From an uncultured Clostridia bacterium (GTDB taxonomy: Bacteria; Bacillota; Clostridia; TANB77; CAG-508), in NCBI GenBank assembly GCA_944387505.1, contig CALXFG010000009.1, positions 1 through 50,704 of the forward strand: DNA of 50,704 nucleotides, given 5' to 3'. Under the pieces are notes generated by a model. That model did no database searches, was not told where the DNA came from, and worked only from the letters and a program-made list of their open reading frames with translations. A program made the translations under genes and the position numbers. Below, piece after piece: positions 37,804-47,094 of the stretch; the stretch's first letter is position 1; each line of letters opens with the position of its first letter.

Positions 37804-39543
37804 ATGAAGAAAAAATATATTGCCATGATAGTGATAGCATTATTAATTATTATTGCAATTGCAGGTTGGTTTATTTATAAACAAATTGAGAAAAAAGGAA
37901 GAGAATATGAAATAGAAAAAATTTCAGTGGAAAATTATGCATATTTTATTTTAAGACAAGATGGAAAATATGGTGTTATTAACAAAACGGGAGATATAGT
38001 TATTCATCCAGAATATAAAAATGTGATTATACCAAATCCACAAAAAGCGGTTTTTATATGTTATGATGAAAACAATGAAACAAAAGTATTCAATCAAAAT
38101 AATGAACAAATATTTTCAGAATATACACAAATAGAACCAATTAGATTAAAAAATATTGCAAGTGATTTAATGTATGAAAAAAATTTATTAATTTATCATC
38201 AAGATGAAAAACTAGGAATAATTAACTTAGAAGGAGAAGTAATTGCAGATCCTATATATGAATCAATAGAAGGTTTGCCATATAAAGAGGGAGAATTATT
38301 AGTGAAATTAGACGGAAAATATGGCGTTATCAATAATAAAGGAAATTACTTAGTTGATCCAGAATATGACCAAATTACTGTAGATAATTACACAACACAA
38401 GAAGATGGATATAAACGAGCAGGGTATATTGTTTCAAATACAACAGAAGATGGATATCGATATGGATATGTAGATATTAATGGAAATGTTATATTAAAAC
38501 CTGAATATACAGAAATTTCTAGAATTACGGATATAAAAGATAATGATCATATTTATTTAATTGTTGCACAAAATGGACAATATGGCATGATGAAAAATCA
38601 AGAACAAATTATAAAAAATGAATATCAATCTATATCTTATAATAGTGAAAGCAATACATTAACATTAGAAAAAACAAAACGATATGGAGTAGCAAATTTA
38701 GATGGAAAAGTGGTTATACCAGTAGAATTTACACAAATTGATAGCACGGGGAAATATATATATGCTACAGATGTAGATGAGAATGTAGAAGTATATCAAG
38801 CAGATGGAAATCCAGCTGGAATAGAGAGTAATATATATATATTAGAAACAGGAAATGAAAATTATCAAATTAAAATAGATAATTCACAAGATTCAGCATA
38901 TAGTATTATTAATAAAAATGGCGAACAGATAACCACACAAAATTATGCATATATAAATTATTTGTATGATAATTATTTTATTGCTTCAGTAGCAGGTGGA
39001 AAAGTAGGGGTTATCAATGATAAAGAGGAACCGATGATAAACATACAATATGACTCTATAGAAAAAGTAGAAGGAACAAATTATTTCATTACAAGATTAT
39101 CAGAAAATAATTCAACACAATTATATGATAAGAATTTTAAACAATTATGTGAGATGACAAATGCTATTGTTCAAACTAAAGAAAATTATGTGAAGGTATA
39201 CAATGATACAGAAACAAAATATTTTGATTTAGAAGGAAATGAAAAACAAAATACAGAAATATTCCCTGATAATCAAATTTATGCAAAATCTCAAGATGGA
39301 AAATGGGGATTTGTGGATAAATCTGGAAATGTTGTTGTAGACTATATATATGATAAAGCTACTGACCTAAATTCTTATGGATATGCAGGAATTAAATTAG
39401 ATGGTAAATGGGGCGTTGTAAATACAGATGGTAAAGTGATAGTAGAACCAAAATACACATTTAATTTACAGGCAGAACCAGAATTTATAAAAGATTATTA
39501 TAAAGTGGAATATGGATATGGAGAATTTTATTATACAAAATAA
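37804..39543 (+). CDS. WG-repeat protein with N-terminal membrane anchor
   Basis: About 579 residues. One membrane segment at the start (IAMIVIALLIIIAIAGWFIY) suggests an anchored extracellular protein. The rest is a string of about nine or ten WG-type beta repeats, such as DGKYGVINKTGDIVIHPEY, DGKYGVINNKGNYLVDPEY, DGKWGFVDKSGNVVVDYIY and DGKWGVVNTDGKVIVEPKY. Such repeats probably form a beta scaffold for binding; no enzyme motif is seen. ATG 37804 fits the GTAGGG site better than ATG 37798. It starts 15 bp after the CNNM gene. Confidence 0.88.
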   Translation: MKKKYIAMIVIALLIIIAIAGWFIYKQIEKKGREYEIEKISVENYAYFILRQDGKYGVINKTGDIVIHPEYKNVIIPNPQKAVFICYDENNETKVFNQNNEQIFSEYTQIEPIRLKNIASDLMYEKNLLIYHQDEKLGIINLEGEVIADPIYESIEGLPYKEGELLVKLDGKYGVINNKGNYLVDPEYDQITVDNYTTQEDGYKRAGYIVSNTTEDGYRYGYVDINGNVILKPEYTEISRITDIKDNDHIYLIVAQNGQYGMMKNQEQIIKNEYQSISYNSESNTLTLEKTKRYGVANLDGKVVIPVEFTQIDSTGKYIYATDVDENVEVYQADGNPAGIESNIYILETGNENYQIKIDNSQDSAYSIINKNGEQITTQNYAYINYLYDNYFIASVAGGKVGVINDKEEPMINIQYDSIEKVEGTNYFITRLSENNSTQLYDKNFKQLCEMTNAIVQTKENYVKVYNDTETKYFDLEGNEKQNTEIFPDNQIYAKSQDGKWGFVDKSGNVVVDYIYDKATDLNSYGYAGIKLDGKWGVVNTDGKVIVEPKYTFNLQAEPEFIKDYYKVEYGYGEFYYTK

Positions 39544-39571
39544 AAAAATGATTGTTTAAGATAATAAAAGA

Positions 39572-39622
39572 AAAATAGATTCAATTTTTTGGGGGTTATA
39601 CAAATTTTGAATCTATTTTTTT
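39572..39622 (+). terminator. Terminator of the WG-repeat gene
   Basis: AAAATAGATTCAA pairs with TTGAATCTATTTT, then Ts. The following 39623-39830 stretch is AT-rich with no feature identified. Confidence 0.8.
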
Positions 39623-39830
39623 GTAATAGAGGAAAAATATGAAATTTTCTTTATCACAAAAAATAATGCTATTCATTCCTAACATATACAAAGTGTTAGC
39701 CATGAATATTCTGCAATAAATGATTAACAAATTTTAAAATCTTAAAAAAATTCTGATTTTACACGAGAAAGACTGATTAAAATATTCCAAAATGTAAATA
39801 CTATATAAAAAATGAGAAAAGGTGAAAAAG

Positions 39831-40685
39831 GTGAAATTAGGAATTGCATTATCAGGTGGAGGCATTAGAGGAATTGCACATGCAGGTGTGTTAAAAGCTT
39901 TGGAAGAAAGTGGTATACAAATAGAAGCAATAGGTGGGACAAGTTCAGGAGCCTTAATTGCAGGATTATATGTTTTAGGATATTCTCCAGAAGATATGTA
40001 TCATTTATTTAAAATACATGCAAAAGATATAGTGGGAATGGGAGAAAATTCTATATTTTCAAGAATACATCAAGTATTTAAAAAAGATAATACAGGATTT
40101 CGAAAAGGAGAAAATATAGAAGAATTATTTAATAAATTGGCAAAGGAAAAAGGAATAGAAACCATTTCTCAAATCACAAAAATGCCTATATCCATACCAG
40201 CTGTAGATATAAAAGAGGGAAAAGAATATATATTTACGAATCATATTCCAGATGAAAAAAGTCCATATAAAAAATACATAGGAGATATTCCTATTGGAAA
40301 AGCATTAAGAGCAACAAGTAGTTTTCCTGCTGTATTTTGTCCATGTGATTTTGAAAAACACAAATTTTTAGATGGAGGAGCTTTAGATAATGTGCCAGTA
40401 TTAGAAGTAAAGAAACAGGGAATGGAAAAAGTATTAGCTGTTAATTTTAAAGCAGATGATATAACAGAAGATAGCAATTATATGGATATAGCAATGAGAA
40501 CAATTGATTTAATGGGAAGTAAAATAGCGGAAGAAAATTTAAAACAAAGTGATTATATATTAACAATCAGAACAGATAAAACAGGATTGTTAGATGTAAA
40601 AAAATTAGATAGCTGTTATCAATATGGATATGAAACAACGATGAAAGAGATAAATAAGATAAAGGAAATAATCCAAGAAAAGTAG
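39831..40685 (+). CDS. Patatin-like phospholipase
   Basis: Acyl hydrolase, probably acting on phospholipid or lipid esters. About 284 residues. The oxyanion motif SGGGIRGIAHAG is followed by the nucleophile elbow GGTSSGA (GxSxG) and the catalytic aspartate in FLDGGALDN. The bacterial RssA/YlbK-like group has this compact form. GTG 39831 is chosen because AAAAGGTGA lies six bases upstream; GTG 39822 has no site. Likely cytosolic, since no signal peptide is present. Confidence 0.92.
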   Translation: MKLGIALSGGGIRGIAHAGVLKALEESGIQIEAIGGTSSGALIAGLYVLGYSPEDMYHLFKIHAKDIVGMGENSIFSRIHQVFKKDNTGFRKGENIEELFNKLAKEKGIETISQITKMPISIPAVDIKEGKEYIFTNHIPDEKSPYKKYIGDIPIGKALRATSSFPAVFCPCDFEKHKFLDGGALDNVPVLEVKKQGMEKVLAVNFKADDITEDSNYMDIAMRTIDLMGSKIAEENLKQSDYILTIRTDKTGLLDVKKLDSCYQYGYETTMKEINKIKEIIQEK

Positions 40686-40698
40686 CATAAAATAAGAT

Positions 40699-40731
40699 AA
40701 AGAGTTATAAACAATAACTCTTTATGCTTTT
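40699..40731 (+). terminator. Terminator of the patatin gene
   Basis: AAAGAGTTAT pairs with ATAACTCTTT around AAACA, followed by ATGCTTTTT. Confidence 0.8.
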
Positions 40732-40821
40732 TGAGAAATTAAATAAATGTAGTTGAATCAGGAAAGTCGAGAAAGGTTCTCACGAAGCGAAATTTATCCT
40801 ATCAAGAAAGGAAGAAGTAAC

Positions 40822-41967
40822 ATGAAGATAAGATATTTTGATAATGCAGCGACGACGAAGGTAAAAAAGGAAGTAGTAGATAAAATGTTCCCCTATTTTG
40901 TAGAATCCTATGGGAATCCATCATCATTATATACATTAGGAAGAATGGCAAAGGTAGGAATAGAAGAAGCAAGAAAACATGTGGCAAATTTAATTAACTG
41001 TGACAAAAATGAAATTTATTTTACAAGTGGAGGAACTGAAAGTGATAATACAGCATTAAAAGGAATTATGTATTTGAATAAAAACAAAGGGAAACATGTA
41101 ATAACAACGAAAATAGAACATCATGCCATATTAAATACTTGCAAAACACTAGAAGAAAATGGATGTAAGGTAACTTATTTAAATGTGGATAAAGATGGAA
41201 TTGTCAATTTAGAAGAACTAGTAAATGCCATAACAGAAGATACGATATTGATTAGTGTGATGTTTGCTAATAACGAAATAGGTTCTATTCAACCAATCAA
41301 AAAAATAGGAGAAATTGCAAAAGAAAAAGGGATTATTTTTCATACAGATGCGGTTCAAGCTTGTGGAAATGTAAAAATTGATGTGAAAGAAATGAATATT
41401 GATATGTTGTCTTTGTCAGGACATAAAATAGGAGCACCTAAGGGAATAGGTGCACTATATGTCAATAAAAATATCGAATTTAAAAATTTAATTGATGGAG
41501 GACATCAAGAAAGGGACAAAAGAGCAGGAACTGAAAATGTACCTGGAATGATTGGATTAGGAGAAGCTTGTAAAATGGCAAAAAACAATATGGAAACACA
41601 TGTTAAAAAATTAAAAGAACAAAGAGATATGTATTTTTCTAAAATACAAAATCAGATTTCAAATATAAAAATAAATGGTTCTATGGAGTATCGATTACCA
41701 GGAAATAGCAATATATCGTTTAAAGGCGTAAATGGTAGTGAATTACTAATGAAATTGGATGAAAAAGGTATTTGTGCATCAGCAGGCAGCGCTTGCTCTT
41801 CAGGAAGTAGTATGCCATCACATGTATTAACAGCCATTGGATTACCAAGTGACTATGCAGAAGGAACCTTACGAGTGACTTTTGGAGATGAAAATACGAA
41901 AGAAGATGTAGAATATTTAGTAGAAAATTTGACGCAAATTGTAAAAGAAATAAGGGCTAATCCATAG
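40822..41967 (+). CDS. nifS: Cysteine desulfurase (NifS/IscS family)
   Basis: PLP enzyme that removes sulfur from cysteine for Fe-S clusters or tRNA thiolation. 381 residues from ATG 40822, where AAAGGAAG supplies the ribosome site; an upstream ATG at 40753 has none. It opens with RYFDNAATT and contains SGGTESDN, FHTDAVQACG, the PLP lysine in LSGHKIGAPKG and the catalytic cysteine in SACSSGSSMPSH. The RAGTENVPG motif is present. No iscU or thiI is adjacent, so its partner is not known. Its last 11 bases overlap the tail of the convergent FAD gene. Confidence 0.93.
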   Translation: MKIRYFDNAATTKVKKEVVDKMFPYFVESYGNPSSLYTLGRMAKVGIEEARKHVANLINCDKNEIYFTSGGTESDNTALKGIMYLNKNKGKHVITTKIEHHAILNTCKTLEENGCKVTYLNVDKDGIVNLEELVNAITEDTILISVMFANNEIGSIQPIKKIGEIAKEKGIIFHTDAVQACGNVKIDVKEMNIDMLSLSGHKIGAPKGIGALYVNKNIEFKNLIDGGHQERDKRAGTENVPGMIGLGEACKMAKNNMETHVKKLKEQRDMYFSKIQNQISNIKINGSMEYRLPGNSNISFKGVNGSELLMKLDEKGICASAGSACSSGSSMPSHVLTAIGLPSDYAEGTLRVTFGDENTKEDVEYLVENLTQIVKEIRANP

Positions 41968-43561
41968 CCCCTAAGATTGCTAAACTTGTTTTTATTCCAT
42001 CAACAGCAGCAGACATGATACCACCAGCATATCCAGCACCTTCTCCACAAGGGTAAATTCCCTCTAAATTAGATACAAACTTGGTATTTCTAGGAATCTT
42101 TACAGGCGAAGAACTTCTGGTTTCAACACCAGTTAAGATACTATCAGGATGAGCAAATCCTTTTAGTTTTTTATCAAAATACAAAATACCTTCTTTTAAG
42201 GTGGAAGAAACAAATTCTGGAAGAATTTCATTTAAATTTGATAAGGTTGTTCCAGGCAAGTAAGAAGGAGTAACTATTCCAATGGTAGAAGATTTTTGAT
42301 TATTTAAAAAATCTTCTACTTTTTGAATAGGTGCATAATAATTAGAACCACCTAAGATAAATGCTTTTTCTTCTAAATCTTTTTGAAAATAGATACCAGC
42401 TAAAGGAGAGGCATCTGCAAAATCTTCTGGTGTCACATTGACTAATAAAGCAGAATTGGCATTTTTACCATTTCTTAAATAAGTACTCATACCATTTGTA
42501 ACAATGGTATGTTCTTCACTAGAAGAGGCAATAACGGTTCCTCCTGGACACATACAAAATGTGTAACAAGAACGACCATTTAGTGAATGGTATGCTAATT
42601 TATATTCAGCAGGAGGTAACTGTAATTTTGGATTTTCTCCATATTGTGCTTGATTAATCATTTCCTGAAGATGCTCAATTCTCACACCTACAGAAAAGTT
42701 TTTCTTTTCCATCATGATTCCATTTTTGTATAATAATTCAAAAGTATCTCTAGAACTATGTCCAATTGCTAAAATTAAATGATTGGTTACAAGTTCAAAA
42801 TTTGTATGATCTTCTAAACTTTTTACTAATACAGAACATATTTTATTGTTTTTAACAGTAAAATTAATGAATTTTGTATTGAAATAAAATTTACCACCTT
42901 TTGATATTATGTAGTTTCTCATATTTCGAATAATATCAATCAATTTGTCTGTTCCAATATGTGGTTTAGACAAATATAAAATTTCTTTTGGTGCTCCAAA
43001 ATTCACAAATTCTTTTAATACTTTTTGGCATAATGGATTGTGAATTCCAGTTGTTAATTTCCCATCGGAAAAAGTACCTGCACCACCTTCACCAAATTGA
43101 ACATTAGAAAAAGGATTTAATTGTTTATTATGTAGAAAACCATCTACATCGAGTTTTCTATCATCAACTGTTTTTCCTTGTTCAATAATAATAGGTGCTA
43201 TACCATGTTGGACAAGTGTTAAAGCAGAAAATAGACCGGCAGGACCTGCTCCAACAATGACAGGAGAAGGACAAGTTTTTAAAGTATTTAAAAAAGTTAA
43301 TTGAATACGATTTTTTATATCTTTCTCAATATCTGATATTTCCACTTTTTGTAGATTGGAATACTTAGATTCATCTTTTACTTGAATATCAATCGTATAA
43401 TTAAAAAATATATCATTTTTCTTTCTAGCATCAATTGATTTCTTAGAGATATTCCACTCTAGCATATCAGAAGGACGAATATGATATTTATGAAGAATAA
43501 AATCAATTAATTCTTCATCAGATATATTTTTTCTGATTTTTATATTGTGAATTCTTAACAT
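41957..43561 (-). CDS. FAD-dependent dehydrogenase (COG2509-like)
   Basis: 534-residue flavoprotein of uncertain substrate. An N-terminal region of about 100 residues precedes the dinucleotide fold PVIVGAGPAGLFSALTLVQH. Then follow RKLDVDGFLHN, FGEGGAGTFSDGKLTTG, LAIGHSSRDTFELLY and, near the C-terminus, GIYPCGEGAGYAGGIMSAAV, the second FAD contact. The motif set fits the COG2509 family from memory. The start ATG at 43561 is followed upstream by AAAGGAG. Its 3' end overlaps nifS by 11 bp. Confidence 0.88.
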   Translation of the reverse strand: MLRIHNIKIRKNISDEELIDFILHKYHIRPSDMLEWNISKKSIDARKKNDIFFNYTIDIQVKDESKYSNLQKVEISDIEKDIKNRIQLTFLNTLKTCPSPVIVGAGPAGLFSALTLVQHGIAPIIIEQGKTVDDRKLDVDGFLHNKQLNPFSNVQFGEGGAGTFSDGKLTTGIHNPLCQKVLKEFVNFGAPKEILYLSKPHIGTDKLIDIIRNMRNYIISKGGKFYFNTKFINFTVKNNKICSVLVKSLEDHTNFELVTNHLILAIGHSSRDTFELLYKNGIMMEKKNFSVGVRIEHLQEMINQAQYGENPKLQLPPAEYKLAYHSLNGRSCYTFCMCPGGTVIASSSEEHTIVTNGMSTYLRNGKNANSALLVNVTPEDFADASPLAGIYFQKDLEEKAFILGGSNYYAPIQKVEDFLNNQKSSTIGIVTPSYLPGTTLSNLNEILPEFVSSTLKEGILYFDKKLKGFAHPDSILTGVETRSSSPVKIPRNTKFVSNLEGIYPCGEGAGYAGGIMSAAVDGIKTSLAILGAMD

Positions 43562-43639
43562 GTAAAACTCCTTTTATTTGTATACTTTTAACAAGTTAAT
43601 TATATACTAGGCAAGCTGAATAATCAAGTTATCAAGAAT

Positions 43640-43862
43640 TTCCATTCCGATTTCCAGACCAAGGGTGGTAGGTATTATTTTTTCATTATTTCCTCAGCTT
43701 GCTACATAGATTATAAATTCTAAGTTTTAAATAAACGAGCCTCTCGCTGTTCGCGCTTCCTCATTTATTTAAAACTAAGAATTTATACATCTATTCCACG
43801 GCACATTCGTCAATAATTCAAAAATAATACCTACCACCCTTGGTCTGGAAATCGGAACGGAA
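43640..43862. repeat. 223-nt two-stem element, family 3
   Basis: Outer arms 43640-43681 and 43821-43862 (TTCCGATTTCCAGACCAAGG and its complement) pair with one mismatch over 40 bp. An inner stem pairs 43706-43735 with 43764-43794 (TATAAATTCTAAGTTTTAAA) with one bulge and one mismatch. The apical loop 43736-43763 is GC-rich (GAGCCTCTCGCTGTTCGCGC). The layout matches family 1 but no sequence is shared. It fills the divergent gap before the membrane-protein gene. Confidence 0.85.
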
Positions 43863-43923
43863 AATAAAAAGTATTTACAAATGTATGATAATATTATAAA
43901 ATAAAAGAAAATAAGAAAAGGAG

Positions 43924-44784
43924 TTGAGTACAATCAAAATAAAACAAAGTTCTTTTTTATTTAGATATGGAGCAATATTAATCATATTTACAGAATTATT
44001 GATGATTTGTACAATTACAGTATTATTATCTACAAATGCGCATATTCCTACTTTTATTATGCTATTTGTATCTCCATTATTGGGAAGTATAATAGCAGGA
44101 AAAATATCTAAAAAAAATAAAAGTGTAGTATTTAAAGAAACATTTAATAGAAATTTTATCATAATGAATATTGTAATATATATATTAATTTACTTCTTCA
44201 ATTTTCAATTTAATATTATCATGATAATAATATATGGTATAGGAGCATTGATTGGATTTTTTTATGCTAACAAAACTATTAAAAATTTTAAAGAAAATAT
44301 GAAAATAGAAGAATCGGACACAGAAATCATTACAAAAGGAGAAAAAATTCCCATTCAAGAATTTAAATTAGGAAAAATTAATGGAGAAAGTATTAGAGAA
44401 TTTTTAAAAATGAATCATTTAAAAGAAGAAAACTATTTATTGGCAGAAATGAGTTTAACAGCTAAAGAGTATATTATAAAGGAGATGTATTCTTTATCAA
44501 AAACGATACCCTATATAGTATATTTTGATGATGAAAAATTATATTTTTTTGAATTATCTAAATTTGGTAGAAAAATTATAAAAAATGGATTTTTTGTAAA
44601 ATTTGATGATTTAAAAATTAGAAAGTTGAAAAAACGTTTGATAACATATAAAATACAGCTAGAATTTCAAGATAAAAGCGTAAATAATGTACAAATTATT
44701 AAAAAAGTACCAAGATTATTTTTACAAAAACAATATAGTGAAACATTATATAATAAACTTTTAGAATTAAAAAATAAAGAATAA
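43924..44784 (+). CDS. Membrane protein with a cytosolic C-terminal domain
   Basis: 286 residues, family not recognised. Four membrane segments are visible (FRYGAILIIFTELLMICTITVL, TFIMLFVSPLLGSIIAG, IIMNIVIYILIYFF, IIMIIIYGIGALIGFFYA). The second half is soluble, with alternating strands (PYIVYFDDEKLYFFELSKFG, YKIQLEFQDKSVNNVQIIKK) that resemble a PH-like barrel. The ribosome site AAAAGGAG directly abuts TTG 43924; an in-frame ATC at 43933 is better spaced. Near tcdA, which starts 14 bp later. Confidence 0.75.
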   Translation: MSTIKIKQSSFLFRYGAILIIFTELLMICTITVLLSTNAHIPTFIMLFVSPLLGSIIAGKISKKNKSVVFKETFNRNFIIMNIVIYILIYFFNFQFNIIMIIIYGIGALIGFFYANKTIKNFKENMKIEESDTEIITKGEKIPIQEFKLGKINGESIREFLKMNHLKEENYLLAEMSLTAKEYIIKEMYSLSKTIPYIVYFDDEKLYFFELSKFGRKIIKNGFFVKFDDLKIRKLKKRLITYKIQLEFQDKSVNNVQIIKKVPRLFLQKQYSETLYNKLLELKNKE

Positions 44785-44798
44785 GAAAGAAGAGACAG

Positions 44799-45488
44799 AT
44801 GGAAGAAGAATGGAATTCAAGAACAGAATTATTAATTGGAAAAGAGAATATACAAAAATTAGCTAATAGCAAAGTGATTGTATATGGAATAGGTGGTGTA
44901 GGTTCATTTGCAGTAGAAGGATTAGTAAGAGCAGGAATCGAAAATATCATTTTGGTAGATAATGATGTGATTGCGCCTAGTAATTTAAATAGACAAATCC
45001 ATGCAACCATTTCGAATATAGGAAAATTAAAAGTAGATTGTATGAAAGAGAGAATTTTATCCATCAATCCTAAGGTAAATGTAGAAACATATATACCACA
45101 AAACATAGAAAATGGGGAAGAAACACTGATAGATGATACCATAGATTATGTGGTGGATGCTGTAGATACGATTACAACAAAATTAAAATTAATTCAAAGA
45201 GCAAAAGAAAAACAAATTCCTATTATTTCTTGTATGGGAACAGGAAATAAATTAGATCCAACTAGATTTGAAATAGCAGATATTTATAAAACATCCGTAT
45301 GTCCACTCGCAAAAGTCATGAGAAAAGAATTAAAGAAAAGAGGCATACAGGATTTAAAAGTTTTATATTCTAAGGAAGAACCAATTAAACATGATATGGA
45401 ATCTAGAACACCTGCTAGTATATCTTTTGTTCCATCTGTTGCAGGTATGATGATAGCAGGAGAAGTAATTAAAGATATTATTAAATAA
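44799..45488 (+). CDS. tcdA: tRNA threonylcarbamoyladenosine dehydratase
   Basis: E1-like enzyme that cyclises t6A37 to ct6A37 in ANN-decoding tRNAs, using ATP. 229 residues. The Rossmann motif VIVYGIGGVGSFAVEGLVRA opens the fold, then LVDNDVIAPSNLNRQIHAT, the adenylation signature, DYVVDAVDTITTKLKLI and a C-terminal PSVAGMMIAGEV helix. Single-domain length and motifs fit TcdA/CsdL. Probably co-transcribed with the preceding membrane-protein gene. Confidence 0.94.
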   Translation: MEEEWNSRTELLIGKENIQKLANSKVIVYGIGGVGSFAVEGLVRAGIENIILVDNDVIAPSNLNRQIHATISNIGKLKVDCMKERILSINPKVNVETYIPQNIENGEETLIDDTIDYVVDAVDTITTKLKLIQRAKEKQIPIISCMGTGNKLDPTRFEIADIYKTSVCPLAKVMRKELKKRGIQDLKVLYSKEEPIKHDMESRTPASISFVPSVAGMMIAGEVIKDIIK

Positions 45489-45542
45489 AGCATTTAAAAA
45501 CGTTCCATAATGTTTGAGTGCTTTATTTTTTGTTAAGAATTA
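45484..45542 (+). terminator. Terminator of tcdA
   Basis: AATAAAGCA, overlapping the stop codon, pairs with TGCTTTATT, followed by Ts. Confidence 0.75.
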
Positions 45543-45623
45543 ACATTTGAGTTTTAGATATCACAAACAGAAAAATGATTTTTTATGGTATAGGAAAAAT
45601 CAATTAAAGGAGATTTTAGGAAA

Positions 45624-46505
45624 ATGGTAAATTTAGAATTATATAAAATATTTGTAACAGTAGCAAAGGAAGAGAATATAACAAAAGCAAGTCAAAAATT
45701 AAATTTAACACAACCAGCAGTAACGAAACATATGAAAAATTTAGAAAGTTTATTAGGAACAAAATTATTCATAAGAAGCAATCATGGCATAAAATTAACC
45801 CAAAAAGGAGCGGAATTGTATGAAGATATAAAAGATTCTGTGGATGTATTAATAAATGAAGAAAATAAATATTTAAAAATAAAAGACATTAATTTAGGAA
45901 TACATTCTACCATATTAAACAAGATATTTAGTGATTGTATGAGTGAATATTATATTAAAAATACAAATTCTAAAATAAATGTATTCAATCAGGATAATGA
46001 ACAAATGCTTTTAGAATTAAAAAATGGAGTATTAGATATCATTTTTTCTAAAAAAATATATACAAAAACGAATGATAAAAATATCAAATTTATAAAATTA
46101 GGAGAGTGGAATGAAGTTTTAATTGCCAATCAAAATTATAAACCAAAAAATAAGCGAATGACTTTAAAAGATATAAAAAACACGACTATATATATGCCAA
46201 AAAGAACATCTGCGACATCACATAATTTTTTTGAATCACTAAATTGTAAATATGAAGATTTTAAGGATATAAAACATGCAACCTATAAAACCATAACAGA
46301 AATTATAAAAAATAATGATGGGGTGGGATTAGTTACAAAAGAATTTGTTGAAGAAGAAATGAATAAATACAATTTATGCATAGTAAATACTCAATTTCAT
46401 ATAAAACCAATTGAATTTGGAATATATATTAATCGTGAAAGAAAATTCAAAGAATTAAATACATTTATACAAATCATTGAAAATCATTTTAGACTTGAAA
46501 AATAA
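45624..46505 (+). CDS. LysR-family transcriptional regulator
   Basis: 293 residues. The N-terminal winged helix-turn-helix is NLELYKIFVTVAKEENITKA, then LNLTQPAVTKHMKNLES and LFIRSNHGIKLTQKG. A linker helix leads into a periplasmic-binding-like effector domain (IKFIKLGEWNEVLIANQNYK, NDGVGLVTKEFVEEEM). AAAGGAG precedes the ATG. It lies 95 bp upstream of the phosphoglycerate-mutase operon in the same direction and may control it, but that is inference; LysR proteins more often regulate divergent genes. Confidence 0.93.
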   Translation: MVNLELYKIFVTVAKEENITKASQKLNLTQPAVTKHMKNLESLLGTKLFIRSNHGIKLTQKGAELYEDIKDSVDVLINEENKYLKIKDINLGIHSTILNKIFSDCMSEYYIKNTNSKINVFNQDNEQMLLELKNGVLDIIFSKKIYTKTNDKNIKFIKLGEWNEVLIANQNYKPKNKRMTLKDIKNTTIYMPKRTSATSHNFFESLNCKYEDFKDIKHATYKTITEIIKNNDGVGLVTKEFVEEEMNKYNLCIVNTQFHIKPIEFGIYINRERKFKELNTFIQIIENHFRLEK

Positions 46506-46550
46506 TTTTAAGAAATAACTTCGAGTAATAACTAAAACAAAATGATTCAT

Positions 46551-46579
46551 TTTACACTAAAAAAATTGCATGATATAAT
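46551..46579 (+). promoter_or_regulatory. Promoter of the nucleotidyltransferase-apgM operon
   Basis: TTTACA (46551-46556), 17-bp spacer, TATAAT (46574-46579). Transcription would start near 46586, leaving only about 15 nt before TTG 46601. Confidence 0.65.
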
Positions 46580-46600
46580 TTAATAGAAAGATGTGAACAT

Positions 46601-47089
46601 TTGATTATAGGAATTTGTAATCCAGAACAAGATTTAACCAAATATACATCAACTAATCCACATAGATCTAAAAGAAGTTCAAATCCACTTACCTATTTTG
46701 AAAGAATGGAATGTATAAAATACTCTCTAATAGAAGCAGGCGTTAATCAAGCAGAATTTGACATAGTTCCATTTCCTATCAATTTCCCAGAAAAGATATT
46801 TAATTATGCACCATTAAATGCCAAATATTATATGACAATATATGATCAATGGGGAGAAGAAAAATTAAAAATGTTGCAAGAAGATTTAAAACTAGATGTG
46901 GAAGTATTGTGGAGAGTTCCACTAGAAGATAAAGGAATCAGTGCATCTGACATCCGTAAAAATATTCAAGAGGGAAAAGAATGGAAACAGTATGTACCAA
47001 ATTTTGTTTATCATTATATGATAGAAAATCAATTAGATAAAAGGATAAAAGCATTATTGGATGAAGAAGAAAAAGATAAGAGAGGTTAA
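46601..47089 (+). CDS. NadM-like nucleotidyltransferase lacking its N-terminal HxGH region
   Basis: 162 residues. It resembles adenylyltransferases whose members begin with a GRFQPxHxGH ATP-binding segment. Here the frame begins at IIGICNPEQDL, the second strand, so the HxGH motif is missing. The C-terminal ISASDIRKNIQEGKEW motif (ISxxxIR) is intact, as is NPLTYFERMECIKYSLIEAG. In-frame homology seems to run upstream through IERCEHL to a TGA at 46571. The promoter overlaps that region, so TTG 46601 is the practical start. Could be a decayed gene or a repurposed fold. It is 5 bp upstream of apgM. Confidence 0.7.
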   Translation: MIIGICNPEQDLTKYTSTNPHRSKRSSNPLTYFERMECIKYSLIEAGVNQAEFDIVPFPINFPEKIFNYAPLNAKYYMTIYDQWGEEKLKMLQEDLKLDVEVLWRVPLEDKGISASDIRKNIQEGKEWKQYVPNFVYHYMIENQLDKRIKALLDEEEKDKRG

Positions 47090-47094
47090 AGATT

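Noticed and set aside
37804-39543. Tandem DNA repeat in the WG-repeat gene
   Set aside because: The repeats are at protein level and diverged in DNA, normal for the family.
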